Of a DNA stretch of 64,000 nt, positions 1 to 12,364 are shown in pieces. The first letter of the stretch is position 1. Each line of letters begins with the position of its first letter. The stretch covers positions 8,395 through 72,394 of the forward strand of contig SJOL01006503.1 in assembly GCA_004794785.1 (NCBI GenBank), given 5' to 3'. The DNA comes from Opisthorchis felineus. Lineage: Eukaryota > Platyhelminthes > Trematoda > Opisthorchiida > Opisthorchiidae. The notes below the pieces were generated by a model. The model ran no database searches. It worked only from the letters and a program-made list of their open reading frames with translations, and was not told the origin of the DNA. The position numbers and the translations under genes were made by a program.

Positions 1-547
1 TTTCCCCCGTAGACGGTGGGAAATTTTGTCTAAAACCTGGTTTCTTCACGTGTTTTCTTCTGTATTGGATTTGAAAATAATCTCAAGACCGCACAAACAA
101 TAATTATGCTCTCTGCGTTCATGCAGCGTCACAATGGAGCAACCATTCGTGACCTGTATAAAAAGAGTTATCTATGTTTGCGGCAGGTGTCCCGCTAAAC
201 AAAGCCAAGTACTTGGTTACAGTTAGTAAGTTTTTTCAAAGATGGTCGGCACACGCTATATTGTGCGCCGCAAGGTTTCATTTTCACCGTTATACTGACC
301 CGTTGAGGGTGCCATTGGAAGAATTATTGGGTTTATGGGCAGAACAAGCGGAAAGCACAATGAGGTGGGCAGTGCTTTTAAGTTCTGGCACAAATTCAGC
401 GGATTAAAACGGTCTTGTGGTCGCGTGTAACACGCTCGGCCAGAAAAATATTAGGAATATAAACTATGGGTAAGCTAGCAAACTGGGTATGACACTCACG
501 GTACCATCGGGTCTAGTGAACATTTTACAGCGGCGCTGACCAAAGTC

Positions 548-1420
548 GTTCAACAGAGCGCTTGGACTCAACATGTCACACCCACCAGATACCGCGCAGG
601 ACAACTACCATCCCTTCTGGATCTGGTCATCACCAACAAGACGCTTCGTTGATCAGTCGATGATTAACGCTCCACTGGGACATGGTGAACACTGTGTGCT
701 AATTTATGATTTCATCTGCTACTGTGCCAGAAAGCCCGAACCTACAACGTGCATTCGAAACTTCTGCCGTGCAGACCTCTCAGAAATGCGCGTGGTTCTC
801 GATCAATTTAAAATGGGACAAGGTCCATTGGAAGGGGTATAGAGAACCACTGTCCAGAAAGTTCATGAGACTGACGCAATGTCCATCCCAAAAAATCAGC
901 ACGCAGTTGGATGGATCACATGGTACCTGAGAGGATTTGTTGTCTTCTGTACAAGAGGTCTCGAATGTTTTTCAAAATGTTGACTACAGGAGACACAGAG
1001 GAGGAGCTGGCACTCAGCAAAATGCAGAACCACTGCCAATCAGGAATCCGCCAATGGAACATACGGTAACAAGCCACCATGCTAGACCTTACCCCGAAAA
1101 ACAAAAAAAAACCGGCTTAACTCAAACTAACTGCGAAGGACTCATTTCGGATGCCATATTTTTCAACTTCTCAAAGGCATTTGATCGAATTCCACACAGC
1201 CCGTTGCTCCACAAACTTAAGTGATGAGTGATCATTGAAGAAATTCCACCCTGGATTAGCGCATTCCTATCAGACAGAGCATTCCAAGTGAAAGTAGGCT
1301 ACACCTACACGTCTCTGACCCCGGTCTCCGCTGGAGTTTCTCTAGGCTCAGTTTTTGGACCACTGCTGTTTCTGATCTACGTCAGCGACCACCCAGGCGT
1401 CCATTCAAACTGTGCGCAAC
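548..1420 (+). mobile_element. Decayed CR1-like non-LTR retrotransposon, endonuclease C-terminus to reverse transcriptase
   Basis: Successive frames carry pieces of one CR1-clade polyprotein in the right order. From 548 the frame reads the end of an endonuclease (TRYRAGQLPSLLDLVITN). After a frameshift, 640-842 reads the linker (APLGHGEHCVL, IRNFCRADLSEMR). About 985-1080 reads an alpha-helical linker (LALSKMQNHCQSGIRQWN). About 1165-1225 gives reverse-transcriptase motif A (NFSKAFDRIPHSPLLHKL), and 1228-1405 gives the next block (SAGVSLGSVFGPLLFLIYV). The family order is endonuclease, linker, RT, which is what is seen. Stops and shifts show it is dead. The catalytic YxDD motif and the 3' tail were not found, so it is truncated on both sides. 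CR1-like elements are abundant in trematodes. Confidence 0.85.
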
Positions 1421-2237
1421 TAATATAACTTGAAGCGCGCAGGGACAAGAGATCAGAGAAAAACGTGAGGTGTGTGGTGGTGTGGCGTGTTTGTACAACT
1501 GGGTGACCTCAGAATGGTGCAGTTACGGCCCAAGGAACAACGTGGGGACTTTGCGAAACTAGTTGCTTCTGATGCGTCATACCGCGTGTATTTAGTGAGC
1601 CCCTGGGCATTTTTGCTGTGCTGTCAGTGGAATTTTGGATCTATAAGAGGATTTCCTGGGATATGGGACAACCAGGACAAGCTCAGACCAGTGTCACGGG
1701 CGTCCGATGGGCGTTTCTTCCACTTCAGTTTTCTCTCTCCTCCATTGCAGAAGGCGGGATAAAGGCGGTAGTAATGTCTTTTGGGAGAAAGCGTGCTTTA
1801 ATTTCGCTGCTTCCAATAATGCATATGATCGCTGAATCCGGCTATCGAATTTCGGTGTACAAACGGCTCCCTTATTATCGCCAATGAGGCTAATTGAGCA
1901 AGTAGTAAGTTTACCTTTGCAGCAGTATGACTCCAGCTTCGGAGCGGACACTGACCGGGAATTGTTGACAAACGGGACTTATTAAGCACTTGGTAAGCTG
2001 GCCACCACAACTTTGTTCAATTATTGGTTTTCAACGATATTGCGGAAGATGTACACGAGATGTGATTGAGTATACATTATTTGTTTCTGAAACCCTGTCA
2101 AGTGGAAGCAGCTTCCTGAAAACGGGGACTAGAGTGACCACACATTAGGTTTGTACCGATGCAACCAACAAATAGAAGCATAATTTGTCAGGGGTGGTTA
2201 TGTAGTTTTCAGACATGGGCTTGGCTGACGGACGACG
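1421..2237. other. Stretch without a supported gene
   Basis: Nothing recognisable was found after the LINE fragment. Open frames on both strands overlap each other and show no domain motifs or paired splice sites. The part near 1640-1780 may be further decayed transposon sequence, but I cannot place it. Confidence 0.4.
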
Positions 2238-2498
2238 TGTATGGATATGAAGGACCACCGTTGGTCGGTGGCGGCTATTATGTATAGTTCGGATATTATA
2301 ATCAGCTGCCTGCGCAAGTACGGGCCCGGTAGTTACAATAAGTAGCAAAGATAAGCGACAACGCACACAGTTATGAGTATGACGGGCCATCGTTGGCCAT
2401 CGGATCAGGTAACGGTGCATAGCTGAGGCCTCATAATCAGCGTCACACAGCCGTGGGCCTACCAGGTACGGTAAGTAGCCCAGGTGGACGACAACACG
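2238..2498. repeat. Diverged two-unit tandem repeat, about 130 bp per unit
   Basis: Unit 1 starts near 2238 and unit 2 near 2369. They share, in the same order, TATGAxTATGA-like starts, a GGxCCAyCGTTGG block, a TATAATCAG/CATAATCAG block, GGGCCtaccAGGTAC-like blocks and a shared CGACAACxCAC end. Similarity is clear but well below identity, so the duplication is old or the units come from a divergent satellite. No coding frame spans it. Its function is unknown. Confidence 0.6.
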
Positions 2499-3543
2499 TG
2501 TTGTTATCTAGATGACTGGCAGTGGTTGGTTTTATTTTCCCAATGTAGTTGAGCTTGATAGCTTGTAACTACAGGGCGAAACTATCTCTAACGGGAAAGA
2601 TAATGTTGTGTTGCCAATTAACATGCAGTTATTTCACAACATCGCACAATCTGCTGACTAATTTTGCATATCAGAGAATGGAGATCATCCACAGAGGTGC
2701 ATACAACAATCAGTTCTGCATGGCGCATCATATTCTATTTCATTTATATACTGGACGGGAGGCGGGATTCCCCAAAAATGTCTTGTATGGAAGTTCGCTG
2801 AACAAACTCATCTAATTTGTTACGTTTTCGGGGTTTTACACATGCAAACTTTACTCCAAAATTTGTCTTTGTAGAAGTCGCAGTGGCTATTCTGTGAATG
2901 TTATCTCACTAGTGAAGAACACCGCGGAATGCTACAATATGCTAAGGTTTGATTTCGTGATTTGTTTCTTTAACTGTTAATGCAATGCGAATCGGCGGTG
3001 GTCGATGACTTAAAAATTTCGCCCAATTAACAAAATGTTATGTGCAACATATCACCAAAACGTGCAAATTGATTAAGCGAATTCCTCGTAAAGGTCGCGA
3101 ATTCAAAAACTTCATAGTTTCGCCTAAAATAATATGGGTTTACTTCTAGTGAGTGGCACCTAAGAGTGACGGTGCCTTGTCTGATTTACATTGCACGCTT
3201 CACTATTTGCTTGCTTTTGTATGGTGCGTTGCAACTCTATGAAGTCAACAAACTGTAGTTAGTAGTAGACCATTTTTCATCAAGGGAAACATCGCTGAAT
3301 AGACCTCTGCATCAGTCCGTGCTGTTTCAATCGACAGCTTTCGTTATCTGTTTGCTCTTGCGGCAGCTTCGATCCAGTTTTATGACTTAAAGGATATACT
3401 GTGCAAGCGCACCGCTAAATTGCCCAATTTCGGTTAATTTATTCGTGTAAGTACATTTAATTATCGCATGAAAATACTGTCAAAAATTTACCGGCACCAT
3501 TTCTTACCCTGGAGTAAGGATTCCAGGGATCCCAGCATCGTCT
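2499..3543. other. Stretch without a supported gene
   Basis: AT-rich sequence with no recognisable domain, RNA gene or repeat. The single open frame near 2549-2815 has no supporting signals. Confidence 0.4.
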
Positions 3544-4035
3544 GTCGCACTTATATCAATGCCATATTCAGCTTTCCAGTATAAAACTTGGCTGGTACCT
3601 GGCCTGTAACGAACTTCATTAAAATTTTCGAGTTTTGTTTTCATACTAGTACATCATATTGGACAGTCATCATTGGAATGGTCGCATTATAAGCCGTTGA
3701 TAAGATTGCCGGCCTGGCGCATCTTCATCGGGCAATCGCACTTGGAAATACTCAGTCAAGAATACCCAATAAGTTTTATGGAATATGGNGTCGCACTTAT
3801 ATCAATGCCATATTCAGCTTTCCAGTGTAAAACTTGGCTGGTACCTGGCTTGTAGCAAACGTCATTTAAATTTTCGAGTTTTGTTTTTATATTAGTATAT
3901 CATATTGGACAGTCATCATTGGAATGGTCGCATTATAAGCCGTTGATAAGATTGAGGGCCTGGTGCATCTTCATCGGGCAATCCCACTTGAAAATAATCA
4001 GTCAAGAATACCCAATAAGTATTCAGAAATATGGT
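3544..4035. repeat. Tandem duplication, 246-bp period, N at the junction
   Basis: Bases from 3544 and from 3790 start with the same sequence (GTCGCACTTATATCAATGCC) and stay nearly identical for 246 bases, with scattered substitutions such as AACGAACTTC against AGCAAACGTC. The only unknown base, at 3789, sits exactly at the boundary. Short open frames at 3673 and 3919 are the two copies of the same chance frame (both begin MEWSHYKPLIRL). This may be a true tandem repeat, or two haplotypes or contig ends joined without merging their overlap. Confidence 0.9.
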
Positions 4036-4899
4036 GAAAGCAACATCCGGAATGTTAAGATTTGTTCAGCTGTAGAGAAAGATACATTCCACGTGACCTT
4101 TGTATATTAACCTTCAGTGTTTATCTTTAGAATTAACATAGTCGGCTGCATCATAACTTCTCGAAACTCACCATTGGGTCTACAAATTACGGTGGGCAGA
4201 GAGGAAATAGCTCGTGTACTTGTGATTTGGGATGAGTGCAGCTGCAACCTCAATCGGGCGGCCGCACAGGTATTAAAAGGATAGAAAATGGGATTACACG
4301 ATAGGGTCCTCGGTCAGAAGCGGCTGGAGCGTCCTCCGATAGCAAACCAAGGTTTTATTGGTACCGGTGGCTATAAACGAAAGTGACTTATGATTAGAGT
4401 GACGAATGTATTCCGTCTTAAGCAGTGAGTACAGAAAAAGTTACGAACCAAAGTGGGTTACCAAAATGGAATTTGGTGAAACTGAGCGAAAGGCGTTCGC
4501 ATTTCATGTTTAAGAAATGATTGCTGTTATTATTTGCCGAAATGGGAAATTTGCACACGTTAAATTCGTCGTCATAAGTTGTGGTGCATCAGGGAGTAAA
4601 TCGGCGGTTTTGCTGGCGGTGCTCGGGTGAATGTGAACTCCGAAGCGTCGTATTCGGTTTCGCGCTCAGACAGTGGTTATAGGTTTGGCGGACGATTCCA
4701 TTTGGGAGCCGTAGAGTCCGTACTCATGTTGGGCGGCTTCAAGAGCATCACTGACGTTGATCTCTCACATTTATACTTTTTGAATTCTGTCAGGTTGGTT
4801 CCACGGTTGTTGGTCGGTTATATATAAAGTGACGAAATACGTTGGAGGTGTTTAATGTACCCGGTGAGTGACATGACACAATGCACATGATTGCAGCCC
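4036..4899. other. Stretch without a supported gene
   Basis: No domain motif, RNA gene or clear repeat was found. A 66-residue open frame at 4627-4827 has no splice or family support. Confidence 0.4.
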
Positions 4900-5830
4900 A
4901 ACTCTAATTGTTCACTTTTCCATTATCTTCCATTTTTGAACTGGAAGCATCATGTTCATATGAGATAACAAGCCCGTCAACTTCCTGACTGGGGCCCTTC
5001 CATCTTTCCTCAGCTCCTGAAGGTCTTGCTACCATGCCTTTTCAGCGAAGCCCTTACACCATTTAGCTTAGCTTTCTCTGCTCCTGACCTCTGTTTCTTC
5101 CCTCATGTTCACATATATTCAGTTAAATGATGTACTTACTCTGGTTGAAAAATCCTGGTATGTGCATTTAGCACGGCAACGCCATAAAATTCGTCGACAC
5201 AACATAAGCCCTCTGCTAAGGCATCCTGCGTTCCGCGCATGACACCTCGCTATCCATGCCAACCTAAAACGTACTGCCCGACTTCTTCTCGCACAATATA
5301 ATGTCCGGGCCCATTCATGCAGTTAAAGTGTGTTTGCTTTCTGCATAGTAGTCCAGCTATTTGAAAGCATAGCACGACTGCACTACACTGCCCTCCCTCA
5401 GGCCGTACCCTAGATCATAGGCCAGTAATGTTTGGTCGGTTTAACAAACCTCAACCTGATGCTATTTCTGATACGTCCCTTTCCTAATTGTTCCTTTCTG
5501 CGTATTTGTTTTCATTATCCGCTACCGCGACAACATTTTGAGACCCATATTATGCTAGTCATCCAACTTTCTTACTAGGTGCCACACTTAGTTTCAGTGT
5601 TTCAAGTCTGAGACGCCTTAAGCCATGTGAGGGTATTCATCGTTCTTCGCCTTGGTGACACGTTTGGATTCCCCGTCTTCTTCTGCAAATTTTCCGTCAC
5701 TGCTCCATCCAGTTCGACTGCTTGGCACTCCAAGGCTCGACTCACCTTTACTTCACTTCTCGGTTGACAGTCTCCGACCCCTACGCCGATCAGTATTCGG
5801 AGAATAAAAACAGTCTAGGTGGGTAATTGA
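4900..5830 (+). other. Pyrimidine-rich stretch, possible non-coding retroelement remnant
   Basis: The plus strand is markedly rich in C and T (for example CTTTCTCTGCTCCTGACCTC near 5070) and has no long open frame. The composition resembles the plus strand of the repeat at 12930-14225, and it ends in TCGGAGAATAAA near 5800, similar to trematode element tails. I could not align it convincingly to that repeat, so assignment to a retroelement is inference. Confidence 0.3.
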
Positions 5831-6294
5831 AGGATAATGGCGATGGCTTGAGAAAAAGATTGAGTGTTATACCTTGCGCCGGTAGGCCTTAATTAGACAA
5901 CTACCATTGGTGGATGGGGTAGCGACCTGAAAAACATCTACGAATGACGTTTCTTGCTGTTGAAATGGGACTAGTCTCGAAATACCAAAAGCGGATGAAT
6001 TCAGGGAAGTCACGTCGCCTGGTGAAACGGGCGAGTGCACTTACGAGCACAGGCGTCGATCGCCCGGGGGCAATAAGTTATTTTCCCAGGAACTATTAGT
6101 TAACGTAGAATTACCTCACCCTGTTAGGTCAAACAGTGCAGTGCAGTGCAATCTTTGGGGCTATCTATAGGCCACATACTGTTTGCTTTAAAAGGACTCA
6201 CCTGGATCGGTTGGTAGCGTGTGTATTATTGACATTTACTACATCTGAAGGACGTTGGGACGGCGCCATCTGCCAACATTAGGCGAGGCATTTG

Positions 6295-6410
6295 TGGCCA
6301 TGGTTATATTCGGAATCGCGCAGCTTAGCCAGGACGGAAGGCATATCATCTATAGCAAATCCAAACTGTCCGTCACTTACTCAGCAGAGCTGGTCGATAC
6401 TTCCGGCAGT
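6295..6410 (+). mobile_element. Ty3/gypsy RNase H remnant
   Basis: One plus frame reads LSQDGRHIIYSKSKLS followed by TYSAELVD. This matches the conserved LSQDGRPIxYxSRxLSxxExxYS block at the start of the RNase H domain of Ty3/gypsy polyproteins. It is a short broken piece with no surrounding full domain. It lies before the RT-connection piece at 6680-6880, the reverse of the normal order, so either two copies or a rearrangement is present. Confidence 0.55.
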
Positions 6411-6604
6411 AGCTATCTGAGTTCTGAGTGATAAGGACCTTGTCGAATTCATCGGCTGCAAGCTGCCGCAGTTCACACGACGGAGTTCCATGCCTCAACA
6501 GGTCCCTACAGGTGCCCAACTACGCTTCAGTTAGCCGTCGATTTAGGGGAAGTCGATCGTACAAAAAATTCTTCACGTTATGACCGTGTTCAAGATAATA
6601 AGAA

Positions 6605-6883
6605 ATGACTGAGAGATTTCAGTATCTTCTTAAACACAACCGTACCGGACAACTGGTGCTTCGTGTGTTGCTGGTTGTTGGCAAAAGCACTCAACTTACT
6701 GGGTTCTTCGGATTCCTTAACTTTCATCGGCTTTACTGGCCGCATATCTCGTTTGTAATGCACCCGCCCGTAAAGCAAAACAGTGTTGGTGCTGCACACA
6801 CAAATACCACAAAACCATCCCTCATGTATCCATCTGACGCCTTTTCATACGTCATATCTGGGGCCGTAGCACTGCACCTGTAA
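6605..6883 (+). mobile_element. Ty3/gypsy reverse transcriptase to RNase H connection remnant
   Basis: The frame contains FFGFLNFHRLYWPHISFVMHP, which corresponds to the FLGxxNFYRRFIPxxAxxxxPL block at the end of the gypsy RT domain. It is followed at the expected spacing by SLMYPSDAFSYVISGAVALHL, which resembles the LxHPxxDAxxxVxxDASxxAVGAVL start of the RNase H domain. Catalytic residues further on are missing. It is a dead fragment; no LTRs were found near it. Confidence 0.65.
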
Positions 6884-6899
6884 AATCGAATGATCGTCA

Positions 6900-8960
6900 A
6901 CAATTGAGGAGGGAGGTTGATAAAGACGAATTCCGACAAAAGTAAGAGATTGTAGTTGTTTTTGGCGTGATTATACCTACAGCTAAATGCAACATTTTAA
7001 GCAAAATGGTTACAGGGATAGATGCATTGGCCGGATAAGTATTGCCGACCCCTACACTGTATAATCGATTGCAAGATTTTGTTTGTAATATCCGCGGCTC
7101 TTCAAAACCTCTTCAAGTTCAAGCCGGCCTTATGTTCTCCATGTTGAGTATTTCGGCTAAACCAAAGATGGGTAAACACAACAGTTGCATTTCCCCAAAT
7201 GGTTTGAAATTTACGTTTGCTATAAAGGATCCCAGAGACTAAAGTGTGCAATGATGGCACAGTACTACCACGCCTCTTCGCTTGTCTGCGAACTCCCGAT
7301 CTCACGGCTAACCCTATGCCCACGAAAAATATACTTCTTGGCCTGGCTGACCATCCCTGGAACTATTTTTTGTTCGGTATACTGAATTAGTTAAGCAACT
7401 TCAAGCGTGTGGGTGTCACGACGAATCCTTAACTTTTTCAGGCCACCAATTCAGTGTTTATCTTCATGATGTATGGCACTTCAAATACTGGACCAAGGCT
7501 TGCTTCCGGCTCTTCTTGAAAGTACAGTCGGAATTAGAAGGTGTCCAGGTCGTCGGTTCATCTTATCAGAGGGCGCTCACATTCCCTACCGTGACGCAAA
7601 CGCGTTACTGGGCTGTGATAGGTAGATTCCGACAGCAGTACGGGCAAATCGCATCCAGTATTTGTCCGCTCTATTTCGTCAGGTTGTTATGTGTGGGGTG
7701 GGCCTGGAACATTACTGCAGATCGGCAGTGGTCGAACGCTTTAAGCCCACTGCATGTGCCCTAGCATAACAACTCTGCCTACACACAAAATGAAAATTAT
7801 TCCATGGTTTCTGCGGGCCATCGCCGAAGGAATGACTCAGCTCGAACCGGAAAGCGGAAATATGAGGAGAGTGTAGACACTGCTTCTTGAGGGCGCTTCC
7901 ATAACGATAGACTGTGGTTTGTTTTGAGACCCCGCTGAGCCCAGAGCTGGCACGGTCGCTGAGCCAATATCTGTAGCTGTTACCTAACGTGCTGACGGTG
8001 TTCAATTTTACATCATGTAACAGAATGCAAGCGCGTGCTTGCGGAATATTCGTCTCCACCCAAAGGGACGTAAGGCCCATTGAAGTCACCCATAGTCTCT
8101 GCCTTAGCACAGCTTGTACATTTATCATCAGGGACGAAAGAATCGCATGGAAACTCTAGACTCTTTGCGTTTACAGATTATGTTCCGGCAAACTGAAGAT
8201 GACGACGAAGAATATATCACGAGACTGCACAGCACTTCACCCTGCACCCCACCGTATGTTATTTTGTGCTGCACACTGCCTCACCATACCAGTGGATATG
8301 GCTATGGTGGCCAATAATTAAGATATGACCACTCCACCACCTTACCTACCTATTGTCCGTACTTTTAATACGGTACTGCGGGTTAACATATTCGCCTCCC
8401 CAATAACAGCAAACACGCCTAGCACGGTGTGGATGATGTAAAATTTGCATAGGTAACTCGTAATACCACCTGCTCTGTTTCCATTGTATTTTCTCTCAAG
8501 AAAGCACTGGGTAGGAAGCATTGGAGTGAAGTCCATTTTTCGGGTTGCTAGACCACCTGTGTAACCTATCATAGAGATCTAGGTCAGAAATTTCGCTGGA
8601 ATAAATGGCTGGTTCTGAATTCGACGTCAACATATGCGAAAAACAAAAAACAGTACACAACTGTTCTTGTTTGTTTTCTGAATGTGTAGGCTCACTAAAA
8701 GTTTTGACATCGTGACTACATTACAACATCGTACAATTTTGCAGTTAACTCATCCGGGTATCACACCAGGAATACAAGGGTTTTCCATGTGGGTCAATGT
8801 GGGTCTACACGACTATCTGATCCCGCATTATCCTGGGTGACTGGACATCCCTTTTGTTTCGCCTGGGTAGACGCAAAACCGCCTTCCAGGTCACCTTGAA
8901 GCAGATCCACAAGATTTTGGAGCACCATGCTGGCGAAGCATTCATCACCTCCTCTTGCCT
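6900..8960. other. About 2 kb with no identified gene
   Basis: Several overlapping open frames occur on both strands, the longest being 138 residues on the minus strand at 7712-8128. None shows a domain I recognise. Decayed transposon sequence is the most likely content, given its position between the gypsy remnant and a LINE-like repeat. Confidence 0.4.
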
Positions 8961-8961
8961 T

Positions 8962-10140
8962 ATAATAATAATCATAGTAATAATAATAATGTTTATTCCC
9001 TACTGGTCGGTAGCATACCGTTTGGCATTAGCACGCTGGTGCAGTCGGAACGGAGGCTCAAATGATATGAGGGATAATCGCACGAACAGTGGGCCATGTT
9101 TTGCACGGATACGGTCATGACCAAACAGGCGTGATCTCCCTGTGATGAATATAGAGGGCAGAAAAACACAGGTAGCATTATTCGCCTTTGAGAGAATATG
9201 TCACTTCGAAGCAGGAACACACCGTCACAACACAACAGGGGGAAGCAAACAAGGGATCTTGCCTGGCACGAGGCAAGAGACTGTAAATCGCGACAAAAGA
9301 GAAACAAGTACAACGAAACTGGAGTGTTTGAGTGATCCAACCGGCCAGTTCGAACTGAAACTGGAAACCATTGCTGGGGCTGCGTGGCCTTGGAAAATAG
9401 ATTTTATGGCCAGGGTCACGAAAAACGTAAGTGGGGATGAAGAAGTTGAGGAATTTGCAATAGGGATAAATGGTAGCTTGGATCTCAGAATCACAGTGCA
9501 CTGTGAAGCTCTATGACCCACTGACACCGTTGCTGTAGTGGAATCGGCCGTAGAAGTTCCTTGAAAGTGTAAGCTGGACCTAACGCACAGGATAGACCAC
9601 AAGCTGTAAAAGAACTCATTGAATGTCGGGGGACAGATGGATAGTGCACCCAGATGAATAAATCCGAAGGAAGTTTTTAGTAGATCATGACGCACTCGTC
9701 CCAGATGTGGTTGCTTCCAGGCAGGAAGTTTGTTCGTATTTGCAGCTGGGATTCCGAGAGGACAAAGGAACAGTCCAGACTATGGGGGAATAGTTGCGGA
9801 TGTGCCACCAGACTGGGTATAGCAGTGACGTACCATCGTTGCACTGACATACTTCGGTTTCTGGACGGCCCCGTGACGGATGTCACGGTTGAGGTAATCA
9901 GGCCCGGGCTGCACAATTCTGTAGGCAGCAGGATTTTAGATTAACCAAGGGGGGCCACGCAGGTAGAACAGGTAATTTCGGTTTAGTTGCAGGTCCATGT
10001 GGATGCAAATTGGGTTACAGGCGGGGTGGATGGCGACCATACGGGGAAATCAAGGGAGCTACTGCCGAAGATCGAACCTTGGGAAGAATTAGGAATGGGA
10101 TGAGATCAGTGAAGCCTGATGAGTGTGAGGAGAAACCAGA
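8962..10140 (-). mobile_element. LINE-like non-coding repeat, minus-strand copy, with ATA-rich tail
   Basis: Read on the minus strand this aligns along its length with 12930-14225. Shared anchors include ACTTACG(T/C)TTTT(C/T)GTGACC, CTGGCCATRA, CCAAGGCCACG, GGAACTTCTACGGCCGA against GGAACTGCTATGCCCGA, and AAACCGAAGTATGTCAG. Both copies end in GGGAATAAACATTATTATT (seen here in reverse at 8962-9000), a typical LINE or SINE 3' tail. The long minus frames across it (9225-9695, 9178-9501) are Ser/Phe-rich products of the pyrimidine-rich strand and are not conserved as protein in the other copy. I take it as the 3' part of a retroelement. Confidence 0.75.
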
Positions 10141-11690
10141 TAGCATGGCGTCCATCATTAGAAAATAACTCAAAGATGTTCAGTGGTGGAGTGTTAACAA
10201 CAAGTGGTTTATTGAGCCGCGTAAGTTTAAATGACTTTTCGCTGTAGCTTGGGCACGGCTGGCGAGGGGAATCTCTTCTGGTGTTGAGTCCTGGGGTTTA
10301 GAGAGTCCACAAATTAACGCGTTTGGGACATTTTGGTGAATTCCTTCTCCCAGGTTGAGGCAAAGACATGGTTCGGTCACTATCAGTTTGCCAGAATCAG
10401 GGTCTTCCAGACCGACTGTCCACGTTCGACACCTGGGGTACAATAAAGTAATCAGAAATAGGTTTATTTCCAAACTTGTGAAATTCACGTGGATCAATGT
10501 TTGATAAGGTCTTGATGCAATCTGAACAAGCTGGGTAACCATGCGTCGACGGGGAAGGCAAAAGCAAGGGGAGATGCTTATTTTTTGATGAGAAACTGTG
10601 AGATGTGGAAGCTAACATACTAGAACACCGATGTAGGATAGTCACTACTACTTCAGTGGTGAATTTCGTCGGTTTGAACTAAAACTGAAAACTGCTTCGG
10701 AGTTTTGGTGATCCTGGCCAGTTTCTTTAATGGCCATGGGGAAGGAAAAGGCAAATGGTATAGCGTATGTTGCTTGATATTTTGGTTTATTTGTGAGCAT
10801 TGCTGATATACAAACTTGCACGCTGAAGGTGCAGCTGATAAGGGTTTCTTTTGTGAGCCTCACCCTTCGAGAGTTACTGTCACCCAGTGCTTCAACAGCG
10901 TGCACACTAAATATTTAGCAGCCATGCCACAATGATTACCACGTATTTGTGGTTCCACCGCGAAGGACGTGACTCCAAACTTATACACAGATGCTTCAAA
11001 GCTTACCTGTTGGTTCATCACGCACGGCTGATGCATCCCCAGACACAACAAGTGCGTACAATCACCAGTTTCATGCGTCACATCACCAATACAGACCGAT
11101 TCACCTAGACCAGGGTATGCTACGGAATAGCGAACAATATTGACAGAATCAGACCAATGACATATTGCACACATTGGCTCTTCTAGAGATCTGTACGAAT
11201 GGAAAGCGGCATGAATAGAGGCAAAAGGGGCATTCAAAGCAGCTGCTACCGAAGAGGGAAGCTTGGAAAGAGGAAAACATCGATCGGATAAGTAGAGCCT
11301 GGTGTATGTGGGGATACTCGATGGTATAGATTTCAGAAAAATCTGAAGTTTATTTTGTTTCGGGGAATGATAGCAAGTCGTTAAGTGAGTGTGGATGATT
11401 GTTTTTAGTAACCTAGGAATCAGGGCTTACGTTACCAATATAATGCGAATATAGTAAAAACAGATATAGAGTGAACCAGTATAGGTGAGTCTCTGCTTAA
11501 CAAGCATAGATTGCACTAGGACAGGATACAAGAGGCCAGCGGTGACGGTAAAAGGGAAGCCTCGTGTTTTACACTGAGCGTCAGTCGATCAGCGAGTGTA
11601 AAGCCAAATCCAGGGAGTAGCTGCATGATTTGTGTAATGTGGGAGTTAGGCAATACAACGGGCCAAGGACTCTGGTCATAGGAGTGAGTA
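10141..11690. other. Stretch without an identified gene
   Basis: Open frames on the minus strand (10180-10542, 10860-11237) lack recognisable domains. The left part could be a further extension of the minus-strand repeat, but it does not align clearly with the plus copy beyond about 12930. Confidence 0.35.
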
Positions 11691-11696
11691 GTAACG

Positions 11697-12010
11697 TGGG
11701 GCGAGAAGGCTCAGTGGTTGGAGCGCAAATTTACTGACCGGTTCAAACCCGACTTTTGCATCTCGACTTCTCCTGTCTAGGCTTGGTATGCCTGCGGTAT
11801 GCCTGGCGGTATGCCAGCACTCGTGCTTCCCTTGGATGGCATGGCAGCTAGTCACCGAAAGGGTGAACGGTTTTTCGGTTTTCGGTTTAGTCTGGTTGAC
11901 GAAGCGAAATTGCTGTGGAACAACCCCAACAAAGACGAAACCAGCAACAGCCATGCACGTCAATGTAAGATAAATGTGTCGCAACAGGATCTTCAGGCTA
12001 CCTCACGCAG
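11697..12010 (+). mobile_element. tRNA-derived SINE-like element, plus copy
   Basis: The head has a polymerase III box A-like sequence at 11707-11718 (AGGCTCAGTGGT) and a near-perfect box B at 11740-11750 (GGTTCAAACCC), about 30 bases apart as in tRNA-derived SINEs. The body contains CACTCGTGCTTCCCTTGG, then CTGGTTGACGAAGC, GGAACAACCCCAAC, GACGAAACC, CACGTCAATGT and CTTCAGGCTACC. The downstream blocks recur in inverted form at 12365-12480, supporting a dispersed repeat. The frames here are chance. Confidence 0.7.
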
Positions 12011-12364
12011 ATGAAAGGACAGTTGTTCTTAGCCTGTATTTCAGAACACTTCCATATAGTTGACACAACTGGGACAAGTCCAAACCAGCAACTACTGGGG
12101 GGGGGAGCGCTGCTCCTCTTTAGATCTACTGCCCTCCAAGCTGACGCTCATACAATAGACTGGGTACAATCTATCGCTGGAAGTATGGCCCGACCGACAA
12201 AATCACTCTTAGGCCTGAAAATTGTTTGTTGCTGCTGGGCAAAACTCGTCCCGGTTGTATCCTTTAACTGGCAAAGCTATAAACTGCAGTCGATGAAAAA
12301 AAAGAAGAAACGGCTTTCGTCTGTGAAAAATAAGAAAGAAATTTGTAAAAAAAACACACAGATG

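Noticed and set aside
9225..9695. 156-residue open frame, the longest gap-free frame but one in the left half
   Set aside because: It is Ser/Phe/Leu-rich because the strand is pyrimidine-rich, and the frame is not conserved in the homologous copy at 12930-14225.
10117..10140. CTGATGAG followed by GAGAAACC
   Set aside because: No stem II pairing and no cleavage triplet. It lies inside the minus-strand LINE-like repeat.
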